Source of the DNA: Candidatus Bathyarchaeota archaeon
GTDB taxonomy: Archaea > Thermoproteota > Bathyarchaeia > Bathyarchaeales > Bathycorpusculaceae
Assembly: GCA_012515445.1 (NCBI GenBank)
Contig: JAAYYI010000004.1
Coordinates: 21,363-85,362, forward strand
DNA length: 64,000 nucleotides
Direction: 5' to 3'
The notes beneath the pieces were generated by a model. The model searched no databases. It saw only the letters and a program-made list of their open reading frames with translations, and was not told where the DNA came from. Of the stretch, positions 48,326-57,051 are shown one piece after another. Position numbers and translations under genes: made by a program. Position 1 is the stretch's first letter. Each line of letters begins with the position of its first letter.

Positions 48326-49726
48326 ATGGAAGAATTCGACGTGCTAGTTATAGGCTCAGGCTCGGGTATGCTGGTTGCTTCAGCGGCTGTTGACGCTGGC
48401 TACAAGGTTGCACTGGTGGAGGGCGGCAGGATGGGTGGCACATGCATCAACGTCGGCTGCGTTCCGTCTAAGATGCTGATTCACCCTGCAGACGTGATCC
48501 AAACCATCAACCACGCAGGCGCCATAGGCGTTAAAGCCACAGTAGCAGAGGTGGATTTCCAGAGCATAATGAACCGCATGCATGCACTCGTTACCCACGA
48601 CACAAAGCATCAAGCTACAGCGGTGGAGGCTACACCCGAAATGACTTGGTTTAAGGAGCAGGGCGAATTCATCTCAGACTATACCATGCAAGTCGGAGCT
48701 CACACCATAAAAGCCAAAGTCGTCTTTATCGCCTCAGGCGCACGCACCTTTATCCCACCCATCAAAGGTATCCAGACTGTGGATTACCTGACCAGCGATA
48801 CAGTGCTCGAGCTAAAGACGCAGCCGAAAAGCGTTATAATCGCAGGCGGAGGCTACATCGGTGTGGAGTACGGCCACTTTTTCTCAGCAATCGGCACCAA
48901 AACCACGATTATTCAAAGGGAAGACCGCCTTTTACCAAACGAGGAACCGGAAATCTCCGAGTTACTGCGATCAGAGCTGGGTAAACGTGTTGACGTCTAC
49001 ACTGGCTACGACGTGGTTGAGGTTAAGCAGCAGGGAATAGAGAAGGCGGTGACTATGCGTAGTCGAGTGGACGGGTCAGAAAAGACTTTGACTGCGGAGG
49101 CCTTTATGGTTGCCACGGGTAGAATCTCTAACGCTGACAGGCTAAAACCACAGAAAACCGGAGTAAAGCTGGATGAGCGCGGCTTCATAGTGGTTAACGA
49201 GAACCTAGAAACTTCCAAGAAGCACATTTACGCGTTCGGTGACGCCATAGGTAAAGCGATGTTTAAGCACGCAGCCAACTACGAGGCAGGCATAGTGTGG
49301 CATAACAGCACCCACGACCACAAGGCTCCGATGGATTACTCGGCTACGCCTCATGGAGTCTACACTTACCCACAGATCGCTTCAGTTGGACTTAAACAGG
49401 ACGAGGCAAAAAAACACTACAACATCCTCGTCGGAGTCGCCTACTACCGTGACACCGCGATGGGTGCTGCTATGGGTTCGCCCGAGGGCTTCGTAAAGGT
49501 GATCGTTGAGAAGGAAACCGGAAAAATACTGGGAGCACACATCATCGGGCCCGAAGCTACCGTATTGATTCAGGAAATCACTAACGCTATGGTGACTCCG
49601 CCGGGTGATTACGGCCCAATCGCTCGGGGCATGCATATCCATCCTGCATTAAATGAGGTCGTGCAGAATGCTTTTGGCTCACTAATCGACCCTGCGCATG
49701 TGCATGAGCATGAACATCAAAATTAA
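48326..49726 (+). CDS. Dihydrolipoamide dehydrogenase/mercuric-reductase-like flavoprotein
   Basis: A 466-residue pyridine nucleotide-disulfide oxidoreductase. 'DVLVIGSGSGMLVASAAVDA' binds FAD, 'GGTCINVGCVPSKMLIHPAD' is the redox disulfide, 'SVIIAGGGYIGVEYGHFFSA' binds NAD(P), and 'HIYAFGDAIGKAMFKHAANY' is the second FAD motif. 'MHIHPALNEVVQNAFG' gives the C-terminal catalytic His-Glu pair. The tail 'HVHEHEHQN' is His-rich and may bind a metal. No lipoyl or 2-oxoacid dehydrogenase gene is nearby, so the substrate is uncertain. Confidence 0.88.
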   Translation: MEEFDVLVIGSGSGMLVASAAVDAGYKVALVEGGRMGGTCINVGCVPSKMLIHPADVIQTINHAGAIGVKATVAEVDFQSIMNRMHALVTHDTKHQATAVEATPEMTWFKEQGEFISDYTMQVGAHTIKAKVVFIASGARTFIPPIKGIQTVDYLTSDTVLELKTQPKSVIIAGGGYIGVEYGHFFSAIGTKTTIIQREDRLLPNEEPEISELLRSELGKRVDVYTGYDVVEVKQQGIEKAVTMRSRVDGSEKTLTAEAFMVATGRISNADRLKPQKTGVKLDERGFIVVNENLETSKKHIYAFGDAIGKAMFKHAANYEAGIVWHNSTHDHKAPMDYSATPHGVYTYPQIASVGLKQDEAKKHYNILVGVAYYRDTAMGAAMGSPEGFVKVIVEKETGKILGAHIIGPEATVLIQEITNAMVTPPGDYGPIARGMHIHPALNEVVQNAFGSLIDPAHVHEHEHQN

Positions 49727-49825
49727 TCCCTTTTTAGCCTCTAACCGCCTGTTTCTTTTTTACGCACACAGAATCATTAAACTACTTTCTTATAGTTTAG
49801 CAGTAACTAAACAGAAGGGTATAGC

Positions 49826-52627
49826 TTGCGTAGAACAGCGAAAGCATTAGGGTTAATCTTAACAGTAGTTTTAGTGTTATCAATCAGCACTCAATTAATC
49901 AATTTTAGCAGCGTCAGCGGCGCCGTAGACGCGGCTTCACAAGTAGCGCTGGATTCCGGCGCTTACGAATTGGTTACGCATAAGATGTCGACGGCTGAAT
50001 TTCAAGCATACCAAGACAGTGTCGAAGCAACACGCGACAGCAGCACTACAGGCAGGTATGGAACCGGGTTAACAGCTCCAAAAGGCTATGAATGGAGCGA
50101 CATAGCAGAAAACGGCTACATAGTCGAAGCCATTACAAACCAAGCAACCCCGCCTGCAGCCGTAGACTTTTCGCTCTCGCCATATTTCCCACCGATAGGC
50201 GACCAAGCAAGCCAAGGCTCATGCGCTTCGTTTGCCGTTGGATACTACTGCAAAACCTTCCAAGAAGCAAAAGAGCACAACTGGGACTTGTCTGGCGCCA
50301 GATGGACAGGCGGAAATGACGATGGAAACGTCACAGCAGCTTACCAGAGCAAAGTTATGAGTCCAGCTTTCCTTTACAACCTAATCAACCCCGGGATGGA
50401 TGTCGGCTCAAACTTCGAAACCCCCATCCGGCTAGTATCCAATGTGGGTATCTGTTCCTGGGAGAAGATGCCCTACTACTGGCAGGACTACACCAGGTGG
50501 CCGACCGAGGACGCTTGGGCAGAAGCGCCAATGTACCGAGTCAACAGCACCTACAGCTACCAGTACCTATATGCCAACACCACCCAGGGCATAGAGAGCT
50601 TAAAGAACTGGCTAGCTGCAGGCAACCTTGCAATAGTAGGGATCGACGCTATAGACAACCTGTGGAACTACACAGGCAAAAAAATTGCGCTTAACAGCCA
50701 AGACCTAATGACAACTGATACCTATGTCTTCAGCGGGTTAAATCATGCCGCCACAGTAGTTGGCTACGACGATTTGTTCACTTATGTAGAGAACGGTACT
50801 GTTCAGCATGGCGCAGTTAAAATCGCTAACACTTGGGGAAAAGGCAGCTGGGAAAACATCCCGGACGGATGCTACTGGATAAGCTATGCTGCCTTCAAGA
50901 ACATGATTAAACCCGATAATCCGGTGGTGCTCTTCCAAGACCAAACCGGTTACCAGCCGCAGATACTTGCCTCGTTCAACATAACACACCCATACAGAGG
51001 CGACTGCAACATAACCTTCGGCTACGGAACCCCAAATGCGCCAATAGCGACTAAGAACTTCTCTGACTTCATACGCGGGGGCAACCACTCATTCTGCCCA
51101 AACAACATAATCTTCGACTTAACAGACTTCCAAAGCTACCTAACCGGCCAATACAACCAGCCGTTCTATATGCAGGTTTTCGACAAAGAAGGCGATAACA
51201 CCATAGGAACCGTGAACTACTTTGCAGTAGCCAACAGCGCCTCAAATCAAGCGCCCCTATCTACAGTTAACGGACAGAACATTACTTTAACGTTAAACGC
51301 CTACCTTGCGCCGGCGTCGCTGAGCATTTCTGCACCAAGCGGGCCAGCACTCAAAGAGCTGACGCTTAGCGGCGTTGGATTCAGTGGAAGCCACGTAGAC
51401 ATTTCCTATTATGACCCGATTACTGGACAGTGGGCGTCTATAGTTAGCGATTATGGCATAAACACCAACTTCACTTACACCCTCCAAGCGTCCGATCTTC
51501 AGCAGGCCAATGCTGCAGGCGACAACCCAGCAGGCTTCGACACTATAGTCTTCCGTGTAGCAGACGGCATGAGCACAGTTAATGCTTCGTATATTGAGAT
51601 GCGAAGAGGCCTCAGCCAAATCGGCAACCAGACCGCGGCTAGACTGTTAGGCGACGGCACAGACCTGTCAGGCACAGTTTTTGCACAAAACGGGCAGGCA
51701 TTTACCGTTGCGGGCCGGTGGTTCAAGCAGGGCTATGCCACCATACACTGGGATAACCTAATGATTGGCAACGTGACCGTGGACGAGAACGGATCTTTCA
51801 GCGCCTCAGCAACCGTGCCCACGACTGCAGCCGGGAAGCATACTGTAACGGTCAGCGATGGAGCAGTAAACGTAACTGCAACCATAACCCGCCTGCCGAC
51901 GGTAACCAGCAGCTACACCGACGTCTGGCATGCAAGCGACTTCACAGTGAATTTAACCGCGGACTACGCGGTCACTGAAACCTACTACAAAATCAACAGT
52001 GGCGCAACGCAAAATGTTTCAGTTAGCGGGTTTCCAGTCATAGCCACAGAAGGCGCCAACAACACGCTTGAGTACTGGAGCACATGGAACGTTTACGGGA
52101 CAGGCAGCATGGAATTAGCACATGCCACAATAAGCGGGTTAAAGCTGGACAAGACAGCGCCAACTGCTACTCTGCAGATTAACGGCGGCGCAGCATCTAC
52201 CACGTCAGCAGCCGTCACATTGAGCCTAAACGCAGCCGACACAACCTCAGGCATAGCGCAGGTAAGGTTTAGCAACGACGCCGCATTTGCCCAAGCCACA
52301 TGGGAACCGTTCTCAAGCAGCAAAACGTGGTCGCTGTTAAGCGGCTTGGGGCAGAAGACGGTTTACTGCCAAGTAATGGATAACGCGGGGCAAATCGCAA
52401 CCGTTAGCAGCCAAATAACTCTTGCAGCTCAGCCAACTGCCACTCCAACACCGCCAACGCCAACCCCGACTCAGACCGCAATCCCAACACCGACGCCGAC
52501 TGCAACTGCAACCGCCAGTCCAGCACCGACACCGACAGTGCCTGAAGTCAGCATACAACTGCTAATCCTGCTTCTCGCTGTAGTGGCAGCGGCAACACTG
52601 ATAACGCTCAGAACCAAAAAACAGTAA
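49826..52627 (+). CDS. Cell-surface papain-like (C1A) cysteine protease with C-terminal anchor
   Basis: A 933-residue secreted protein. A signal segment (residues 8-25) and a short pro-region are followed by a C1A domain: Gln127 and Cys133 in 'IGDQASQGSCASFAVGYYC', His307 in 'SGLNHAATVVGYDD' and Asn335 in 'KIANTWGKGSW', so the catalytic set is complete. Next come several beta-rich Ig-like modules (about 400-850), a Thr/Pro stalk, and a tail of 'VPEVSIQLLILLL', a membrane helix and 'RTKKQ'. That tail resembles archaeosortase (PEF-CTERM-like) sorting signals, with PEV in place of PEF. Many N-glycosylation sequons are present. TTG start. Role: surface protein processing or nutrient peptide release. 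Confidence 0.88.
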   Translation: MRRTAKALGLILTVVLVLSISTQLINFSSVSGAVDAASQVALDSGAYELVTHKMSTAEFQAYQDSVEATRDSSTTGRYGTGLTAPKGYEWSDIAENGYIVEAITNQATPPAAVDFSLSPYFPPIGDQASQGSCASFAVGYYCKTFQEAKEHNWDLSGARWTGGNDDGNVTAAYQSKVMSPAFLYNLINPGMDVGSNFETPIRLVSNVGICSWEKMPYYWQDYTRWPTEDAWAEAPMYRVNSTYSYQYLYANTTQGIESLKNWLAAGNLAIVGIDAIDNLWNYTGKKIALNSQDLMTTDTYVFSGLNHAATVVGYDDLFTYVENGTVQHGAVKIANTWGKGSWENIPDGCYWISYAAFKNMIKPDNPVVLFQDQTGYQPQILASFNITHPYRGDCNITFGYGTPNAPIATKNFSDFIRGGNHSFCPNNIIFDLTDFQSYLTGQYNQPFYMQVFDKEGDNTIGTVNYFAVANSASNQAPLSTVNGQNITLTLNAYLAPASLSISAPSGPALKELTLSGVGFSGSHVDISYYDPITGQWASIVSDYGINTNFTYTLQASDLQQANAAGDNPAGFDTIVFRVADGMSTVNASYIEMRRGLSQIGNQTAARLLGDGTDLSGTVFAQNGQAFTVAGRWFKQGYATIHWDNLMIGNVTVDENGSFSASATVPTTAAGKHTVTVSDGAVNVTATITRLPTVTSSYTDVWHASDFTVNLTADYAVTETYYKINSGATQNVSVSGFPVIATEGANNTLEYWSTWNVYGTGSMELAHATISGLKLDKTAPTATLQINGGAASTTSAAVTLSLNAADTTSGIAQVRFSNDAAFAQATWEPFSSSKTWSLLSGLGQKTVYCQVMDNAGQIATVSSQITLAAQPTATPTPPTPTPTQTAIPTPTPTATATASPAPTPTVPEVSIQLLILLLAVVAAATLITLRTKKQ

Positions 52628-52647
52628 ACTGGGATGGGCTTTTTGCC

Positions 52648-53370
52648 CTACATTTTCTCTATTATGTACTCTTTTGCGAAGCCCGCGAGGAATTGCACGT
52701 TGAGCCTTGTGAGGTACCAGAATGTGACTGCGCTGAAGTTGGCTAACGCGGCAAACGGTGTGAGCAGCAACCTTGCGGCCATGCGGCGCATGAGTTTGTA
52801 GAAGCCGAAGTGGCCATAACGCCGATACGAGATGCCGATTGTAACGTAGTCCTTGGATGTGCCAAGATGCGTAGCGCCCAAAAACGACAGGACTTTCCAT
52901 TTGTAGCCTGATTTCTGTACGTAGCGCTTGAAAACCTGGTCTTCGCCGAAGAACAGCTTAGGCGGGTCGTAGTCTTCCATGACTTCGCGTCGGATGATGA
53001 TGTTGTTGATGTGGGGGTTAGTGTCGAGTTTGGAGAGGTTATAGACGGTTCCGACAACCCGCTCATACGCCGCTGCATGAGGGTTCTTGTGGACTGCGAC
53101 TGTGCCGATGGCTCCGACACCCGGCTCGATGGCGGCGGTGACTTTAGCAAGCCAATCCGGCGGAAGCAGCATGTCGTCGTCAACCATAGCCACCCACTCC
53201 GTATCTGCCGACAATACGCCGTGCTTGCGGGCGACACTTAGCGGCTTCTCGTGAGTGTTTATGATTTGTCCTGCACAGGGCATACTCCTGATCTGTCGGA
53301 GCAGTGTCGGGTTAGCTTCGTCCCGGCTGGGAACGACAAAATCGACTTTTTGGTTTGTGCAGGATGGCAT
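52648..53370 (-). CDS. GT2-family glycosyltransferase with C-terminal membrane segment
   Basis: A 240-residue GT-A enzyme. 'KVDFVVPSRDEANPTLLRQI' is the N-terminal nucleotide-binding strand, 'EWVAMVDDDMLLPPDWLAKV' carries the DXD metal motif, and 'PPKLFFGEDQVFKRYVQKSG' the catalytic ED region. The C-terminal 'LLLTPFAALANFSAVTFWYL' is hydrophobic, suggesting membrane attachment. Substrate unknown; surface glycan or lipid glycosylation is likely given the neighbouring glycan genes. The third R element lies about 60 bp upstream of its start. Confidence 0.85.
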   Translation of the reverse strand: MPSCTNQKVDFVVPSRDEANPTLLRQIRSMPCAGQIINTHEKPLSVARKHGVLSADTEWVAMVDDDMLLPPDWLAKVTAAIEPGVGAIGTVAVHKNPHAAAYERVVGTVYNLSKLDTNPHINNIIIRREVMEDYDPPKLFFGEDQVFKRYVQKSGYKWKVLSFLGATHLGTSKDYVTIGISYRRYGHFGFYKLMRRMAARLLLTPFAALANFSAVTFWYLTRLNVQFLAGFAKEYIIEKM

Positions 53371-53430
53371 AGCCTCATATGTTCTGTATGGTGGATAAAA
53401 GGTTTATCCGAGCAGCGTCTGCATCATTTT

Positions 53431-53552
53431 TTTTAAATTAGAAGAAGAGAACACCGCCCTGCTACTTCATCTTCTATAATTTTTAGCAAAAACGGCCGAT
53501 TTTGGCTCAGCATCCGGTTCAGGTTGCTGTTTGGTTGTGGGCTTTGCACAAG
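53431..53552 (+). repeat. R element copy 3 (122-nt dispersed repeat)
   Basis: See copy 1. It keeps TTTTAAATTAGAAGAAG, the invariant CCTGCTACTTCATCTTC, GGTTGC and TTTGGTTGTGG, with a 3-nt shorter total length. It lies between two minus-strand genes, upstream of the GT2 gene. Confidence 0.8.
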
Positions 53553-53585
53553 CTAGCTTTTTATGGCAAACGTTTGGAAAGCTGT

Positions 53586-53972
53586 TTATTTCTCTCCATC
53601 AACTTTAACTTCGAACCCGCCGTACGCCATCCGTTTAGTTTCAAACGGCATCTTGACATCCTTGTATTTCTCTGCCTCCCGCTCCATCTCCGCCATAACC
53701 TTCGCGTTTACCTCGTCACGGTGCTGCCTTGACTCAAAAACGATAAAGGAGAACCACACGTTCTCATCTGGCCCTGCCTTCGCAAGCTCAGTGAACGCGA
53801 GCGGTTTTCCGCCGCCCATATCCTTCGTTTCAAGATCGTCCCCCATGCACTCCATGTACTCGAGGGCGCCGTTCCGCATCCAAACCTCTTTGCCGCCCTC
53901 CGCCATCTTCTGGTACTCAACCGCTTTATCCTTAGGGACTACAATAACAAAACCATCTACATACTTCGCCAA
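53586..53972 (-). CDS. DUF1428 family protein
   Basis: A 128-residue protein of the DUF1428 (YbaA-like) family, a dimeric alpha-beta barrel related to antibiotic-biosynthesis monooxygenase folds. 'MAKYVDGFVIVVPKDKAVEY', 'WMRNGALEYMECMGDDL' and 'WFSFIVFESRQHRDEVNAKV' with the final 'MPFETKRMAYGGFEV' are diagnostic. The function is unknown. Single gene. Confidence 0.9.
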   Translation of the reverse strand: MAKYVDGFVIVVPKDKAVEYQKMAEGGKEVWMRNGALEYMECMGDDLETKDMGGGKPLAFTELAKAGPDENVWFSFIVFESRQHRDEVNAKVMAEMEREAEKYKDVKMPFETKRMAYGGFEVKVDGEK

Positions 53973-54104
53973 TTACACAACTCCTATCTTTTTTTTAGAA
54001 TTAAACTGTGACTTTAAGGAGCCCCAATAGATTTGAGCGTTTGTGGCTGTATGCTAGCGGTTACAACTTCGCATTAAAAGCGTGCCCATGTTCGCTTTGT
54101 GTTC

Positions 54105-54160
54105 GAGACCTACCTACCTCAGAGCACCTACCCCTCCCTTATATAAAGGGCACAAGTTGT
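54105..54160 (+). repeat. C-rich/TATATAA element, copy H
   Basis: Reads GAGACCTACCTACCTCAG, GCACCTACCCCTCCC, TTATATAAAGGG and CACAAGTTGTAGCGAAC. The 5' part matches copy I, the TATA part copies A-C, and the 3' part copy D. The gene on this strand starts 1.6 kb away, so a known gene is not its target. Confidence 0.65.
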
Positions 54161-54206
54161 AGCGAACGTCAGAACCTTTCATAAATTGAATAGAAAAAAA
54201 GCCGTT

Positions 54207-55610
54207 TTACATGTTTAATATTTTTTTTGCTTTCAGCGCCGCCCTCTTCGCGCCTTTCCCCGTGATCATGCCTTTCTGGACGCCGTTTAGCAGTTGCAGT
54301 ACCATGCCCTGCTTCACGTGTTCAACCATCTGTTGCTCGCTTATGCCGGGGAGGCGCATGCAGTTGCCGATTTTCACGTTGTGGGTTGCTATGCCGTATT
54401 TTTCGGCGATGTGGTAGAGTTTGGAGCCGATGATTGGGTTAGTGATTGACCAAGATATGTACTCGATTAGGTTGTCGCGTAGGCAGACTTTGGCGAATTC
54501 GAGTGTGTTGTTGACTTCTTCGGGAGACTCGTATTCGAGTTTGCCGTTGGTTTCCCAGGCGTTGTAGAGCATGAGAAAGCCGTAGACTTTGATGCCGTAC
54601 TTCTTGAGGATCTCGAGCGTTCGTACGTTGTCGGCTTGGGATGCGTTTTTGCCGATGCCCTTGAGCACGCGGTCGTTTGCGGATTCCAGCCCGATGTGCA
54701 CGAGCCAGATGTGGACGTCGTGGAGTTTCTGGGCTAATTCGTCGTTTAGCTTGTCTGCTCGCAGGTTGCACTGGAACGCCATGCCCTTGAGTTTTAGCTT
54801 CTCGATTTCACCGAGCGTTTCAAGGCACCATTTGATGTCCACGTTGAAAGTGTCGCTACGGATATAGATTTCGCGGATGCCTCTGCCGTAGAGGTAGCGG
54901 ACTTCTTCAGCGATGTTTTTGGGTGAGCGCTGGCGTATCCATGGCTTCTCAAGCTTCCACACGGGGTTGCTGCAGTAGGTGCAGTAGTTTGGGCAGCCCC
55001 TGATTGGGAGCAAATATGCCATACGTTTCTTTTTGCTAACGGCTACGTCGTAGTCTTTGAAGTCGATTAGGTCCCACGCTGGGAAGAAATCAAGGTCTTT
55101 TAGCAGGGGACGCAGGCCATTGTTTTTCTCTCTGTTGACTGTGCCAGCGATGTCGGTTATTGCTTCTTTCGCTTGGACTTTTCTGATTAACTCGGTTATG
55201 GTTTCTTCGCCTTCACCCACGACACAGACTTCGATTGCGGTATTCTTGAGCACATCCTGCGGGTCGATGGTTGGGTGAGCGCCGCCCGCTATCATGAGCA
55301 TGGGCAGGCCGAGGGCTTTGACTTTAGCTATCGTCTCAAACGAAAGGTCGCGTCGAGGCGTTGTGAATGAGATGGCGTAGACGTCAGGCTTGATCGCCTT
55401 GACTCTTGCGATGTGCTCCTCCATCGATAGGAAGGGCTCCATATAAGTGAACTCCACATTCTGCAGGCGCTCCCTTGCGTAGCCGATGATGTAGAGTATG
55501 CCTAGGTTCGGTGACTCAGTAACTGCTTCACCCTTAGATTCCAATCCAAATGGTGGGTCAGCGAAAACAACTTTAAGCTTCTTCGAAGTTAGCGCCATCT
55601 TTTTAGTCAC
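54207..55610 (-). CDS. B12-binding-type radical SAM protein
   Basis: A 467-residue enzyme with an N-terminal cobalamin-binding-like Rossmann domain ('KVVFADPPFGLESKGEAVTE', 'AGGAHPTIDPQDVLKNTAIE', 'VCVVGEGEETITELIRKVQA') and a radical SAM core with 'IRGCPNYCTYCSNPVWKLEK' (C-x3-C-x2-C). 'FQCNLRADKLNDELAQKLHD' and 'HIGLESANDRVLKGIGKNAS' follow. Members methylate unreactive carbons or make hopanoid-, lipid- or antibiotic-type products; the substrate is unknown. The position beside glycosyltransferases suggests surface lipid or glycan chemistry, but this is inference. Confidence 0.88.
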   Translation of the reverse strand: MTKKMALTSKKLKVVFADPPFGLESKGEAVTESPNLGILYIIGYARERLQNVEFTYMEPFLSMEEHIARVKAIKPDVYAISFTTPRRDLSFETIAKVKALGLPMLMIAGGAHPTIDPQDVLKNTAIEVCVVGEGEETITELIRKVQAKEAITDIAGTVNREKNNGLRPLLKDLDFFPAWDLIDFKDYDVAVSKKKRMAYLLPIRGCPNYCTYCSNPVWKLEKPWIRQRSPKNIAEEVRYLYGRGIREIYIRSDTFNVDIKWCLETLGEIEKLKLKGMAFQCNLRADKLNDELAQKLHDVHIWLVHIGLESANDRVLKGIGKNASQADNVRTLEILKKYGIKVYGFLMLYNAWETNGKLEYESPEEVNNTLEFAKVCLRDNLIEYISWSITNPIIGSKLYHIAEKYGIATHNVKIGNCMRLPGISEQQMVEHVKQGMVLQLLNGVQKGMITGKGAKRAALKAKKILNM

Positions 55611-55755
55611 CGAAATACCATCCCACTACCAACCTCAAACCGACCGTATATATCTTGCTACATAAGCGTGTGCCATGCCGCCCGAGTGCAGCTAGTAAAC
55701 TTCTTTAGACGCCGACAAGAAAAGACATAGCAACCACACAGAAGAGCGGAAACCT

Positions 55756-56877
55756 TTGGCAACTTACCTTATCGTCCACCCATACCTCGACATATACGGC
55801 GGCGGCGAACGCGTCTGCCACAACGTAATAAAAACCCTCGTCAACCACAACCAAAAGGTAGAGTTGCTAACATTCGACTTCAACGCCACACGATACCGAG
55901 AAATCGTCGGCGAAGACTTCCCAAAACAGGTAACTGTACACTCGCTTGGTCAACGCACCAAAGAGAAACCGCCCTTCACCATCTACAAACGCCACCGCAA
56001 CTTCGTAAAACTACTCAAGAAACACCGCAGCCACCTCCAGTACGATTACCTCTTCTCCACACAATCCTCCTCACCATTCGAACCCAATTTCCTCAACAAA
56101 GCCAAAAAGAACATCGCCTACGTGCACTTCCCCGAAATACACTACGACTACGCACGAGGCACCTTCAAACGCAAACTCTACCTCTGGCTGTTTAAACGCT
56201 GGGTTGAGCAGGGCATAGGCAAACTGGATATGGTTTTCTGCAACAGCAACTACACAAAAGAAGCTATGATGCGGCTCTGGAAGACACACGGCGTAAAAGA
56301 ACCCCTCGTCGTCTACCCGCCCGTGAACCTAGAGCGGTTCTGGTGCGATAAGCCTCTTTCACAGCGCAAAAAACGAGTTGTGTATGTAGCGCGCTTCATT
56401 CCTGTTAAGCGTCATGAAATCCTTAAACGTCTCGCATCGGAATTGCCGGAGTACGAGTTTGTGAGCGTCGGTGGCTTAATCGAAGCGGAAAAAGACTGGT
56501 TTAGCTGCTTCCAGCAGAACCTTCCATCGAACTATCAGTTAAAAACAAACCTGCCCGGACCCGAACTGCTTGAGATTCTTAGGGATTCACGGATTTATGT
56601 GCACCTGATGGAGGGTGAACACTTCGGCATAGCACCCGTCGAGGGCTTAGCAAGCGGCTGCGTCACAATCGTTCATAACAGCGGCGGCATGAAAGAATTT
56701 ATACCGGACGAGTACCGCTGGGACACCTACTACGACTTAAAAGAGAAGATCCAGAGATACATCGATCAAGATAATATCTGGGAAATCAAACGCAAGCAAC
56801 TGTGGAATAGCATCCAAGTGCTCAACCCCAAAACGTTCGAGGAGAAAATCTGGTCAGCCCTCCAAACTCTACAGTAA
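55756..56877 (+). CDS. GT4-family glycosyltransferase, copy 1 (Alg2/Alg11-like)
   Basis: A 373-residue GT-B glycosyltransferase. 'HPYLDIYGGGERVCHNVIKT' is the acceptor-side glycine loop, 'AKKNIAYVHFPEIHYDYARG' is a mannosyltransferase-like block, and 'KRVVYVARFIPVKRHEILKR' with 'HLMEGEHFGIAPVEGLASGC' (the E-x7-E motif region) binds the nucleotide sugar. It is closely similar to the gene at 61801-62943. The layout resembles Alg2/Alg11 mannosyltransferases of N-glycan precursor assembly. Start is TTG. It opens the duplicated glycan module. Confidence 0.9.
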   Translation: MATYLIVHPYLDIYGGGERVCHNVIKTLVNHNQKVELLTFDFNATRYREIVGEDFPKQVTVHSLGQRTKEKPPFTIYKRHRNFVKLLKKHRSHLQYDYLFSTQSSSPFEPNFLNKAKKNIAYVHFPEIHYDYARGTFKRKLYLWLFKRWVEQGIGKLDMVFCNSNYTKEAMMRLWKTHGVKEPLVVYPPVNLERFWCDKPLSQRKKRVVYVARFIPVKRHEILKRLASELPEYEFVSVGGLIEAEKDWFSCFQQNLPSNYQLKTNLPGPELLEILRDSRIYVHLMEGEHFGIAPVEGLASGCVTIVHNSGGMKEFIPDEYRWDTYYDLKEKIQRYIDQDNIWEIKRKQLWNSIQVLNPKTFEEKIWSALQTLQ

Positions 56878-57051
56878 CATGCCGCTGTGCGTCTTAGAAA
56901 GCCATTGCTTCGCTAAGCTAGCGGGTTTCCTGATGCCTGTAATCGTTTTGCAATAACTTTAAATCAAGTTAAATTCATAACAAATTATGATTAAGGCAAG
57001 GTTTGCTCATTGAAAAACTCGCCTAGATAAAAGTTTAAAGGAAGTAAGTTT

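Noticed and set aside
49826..52627. Reading the Thr/Pro-rich stalk near 52430-52540 as a tandem DNA repeat or CRISPR-like array
   Set aside because: The repetition is a coding effect of Thr-Pro codons inside an intact gene; there are no spacers.
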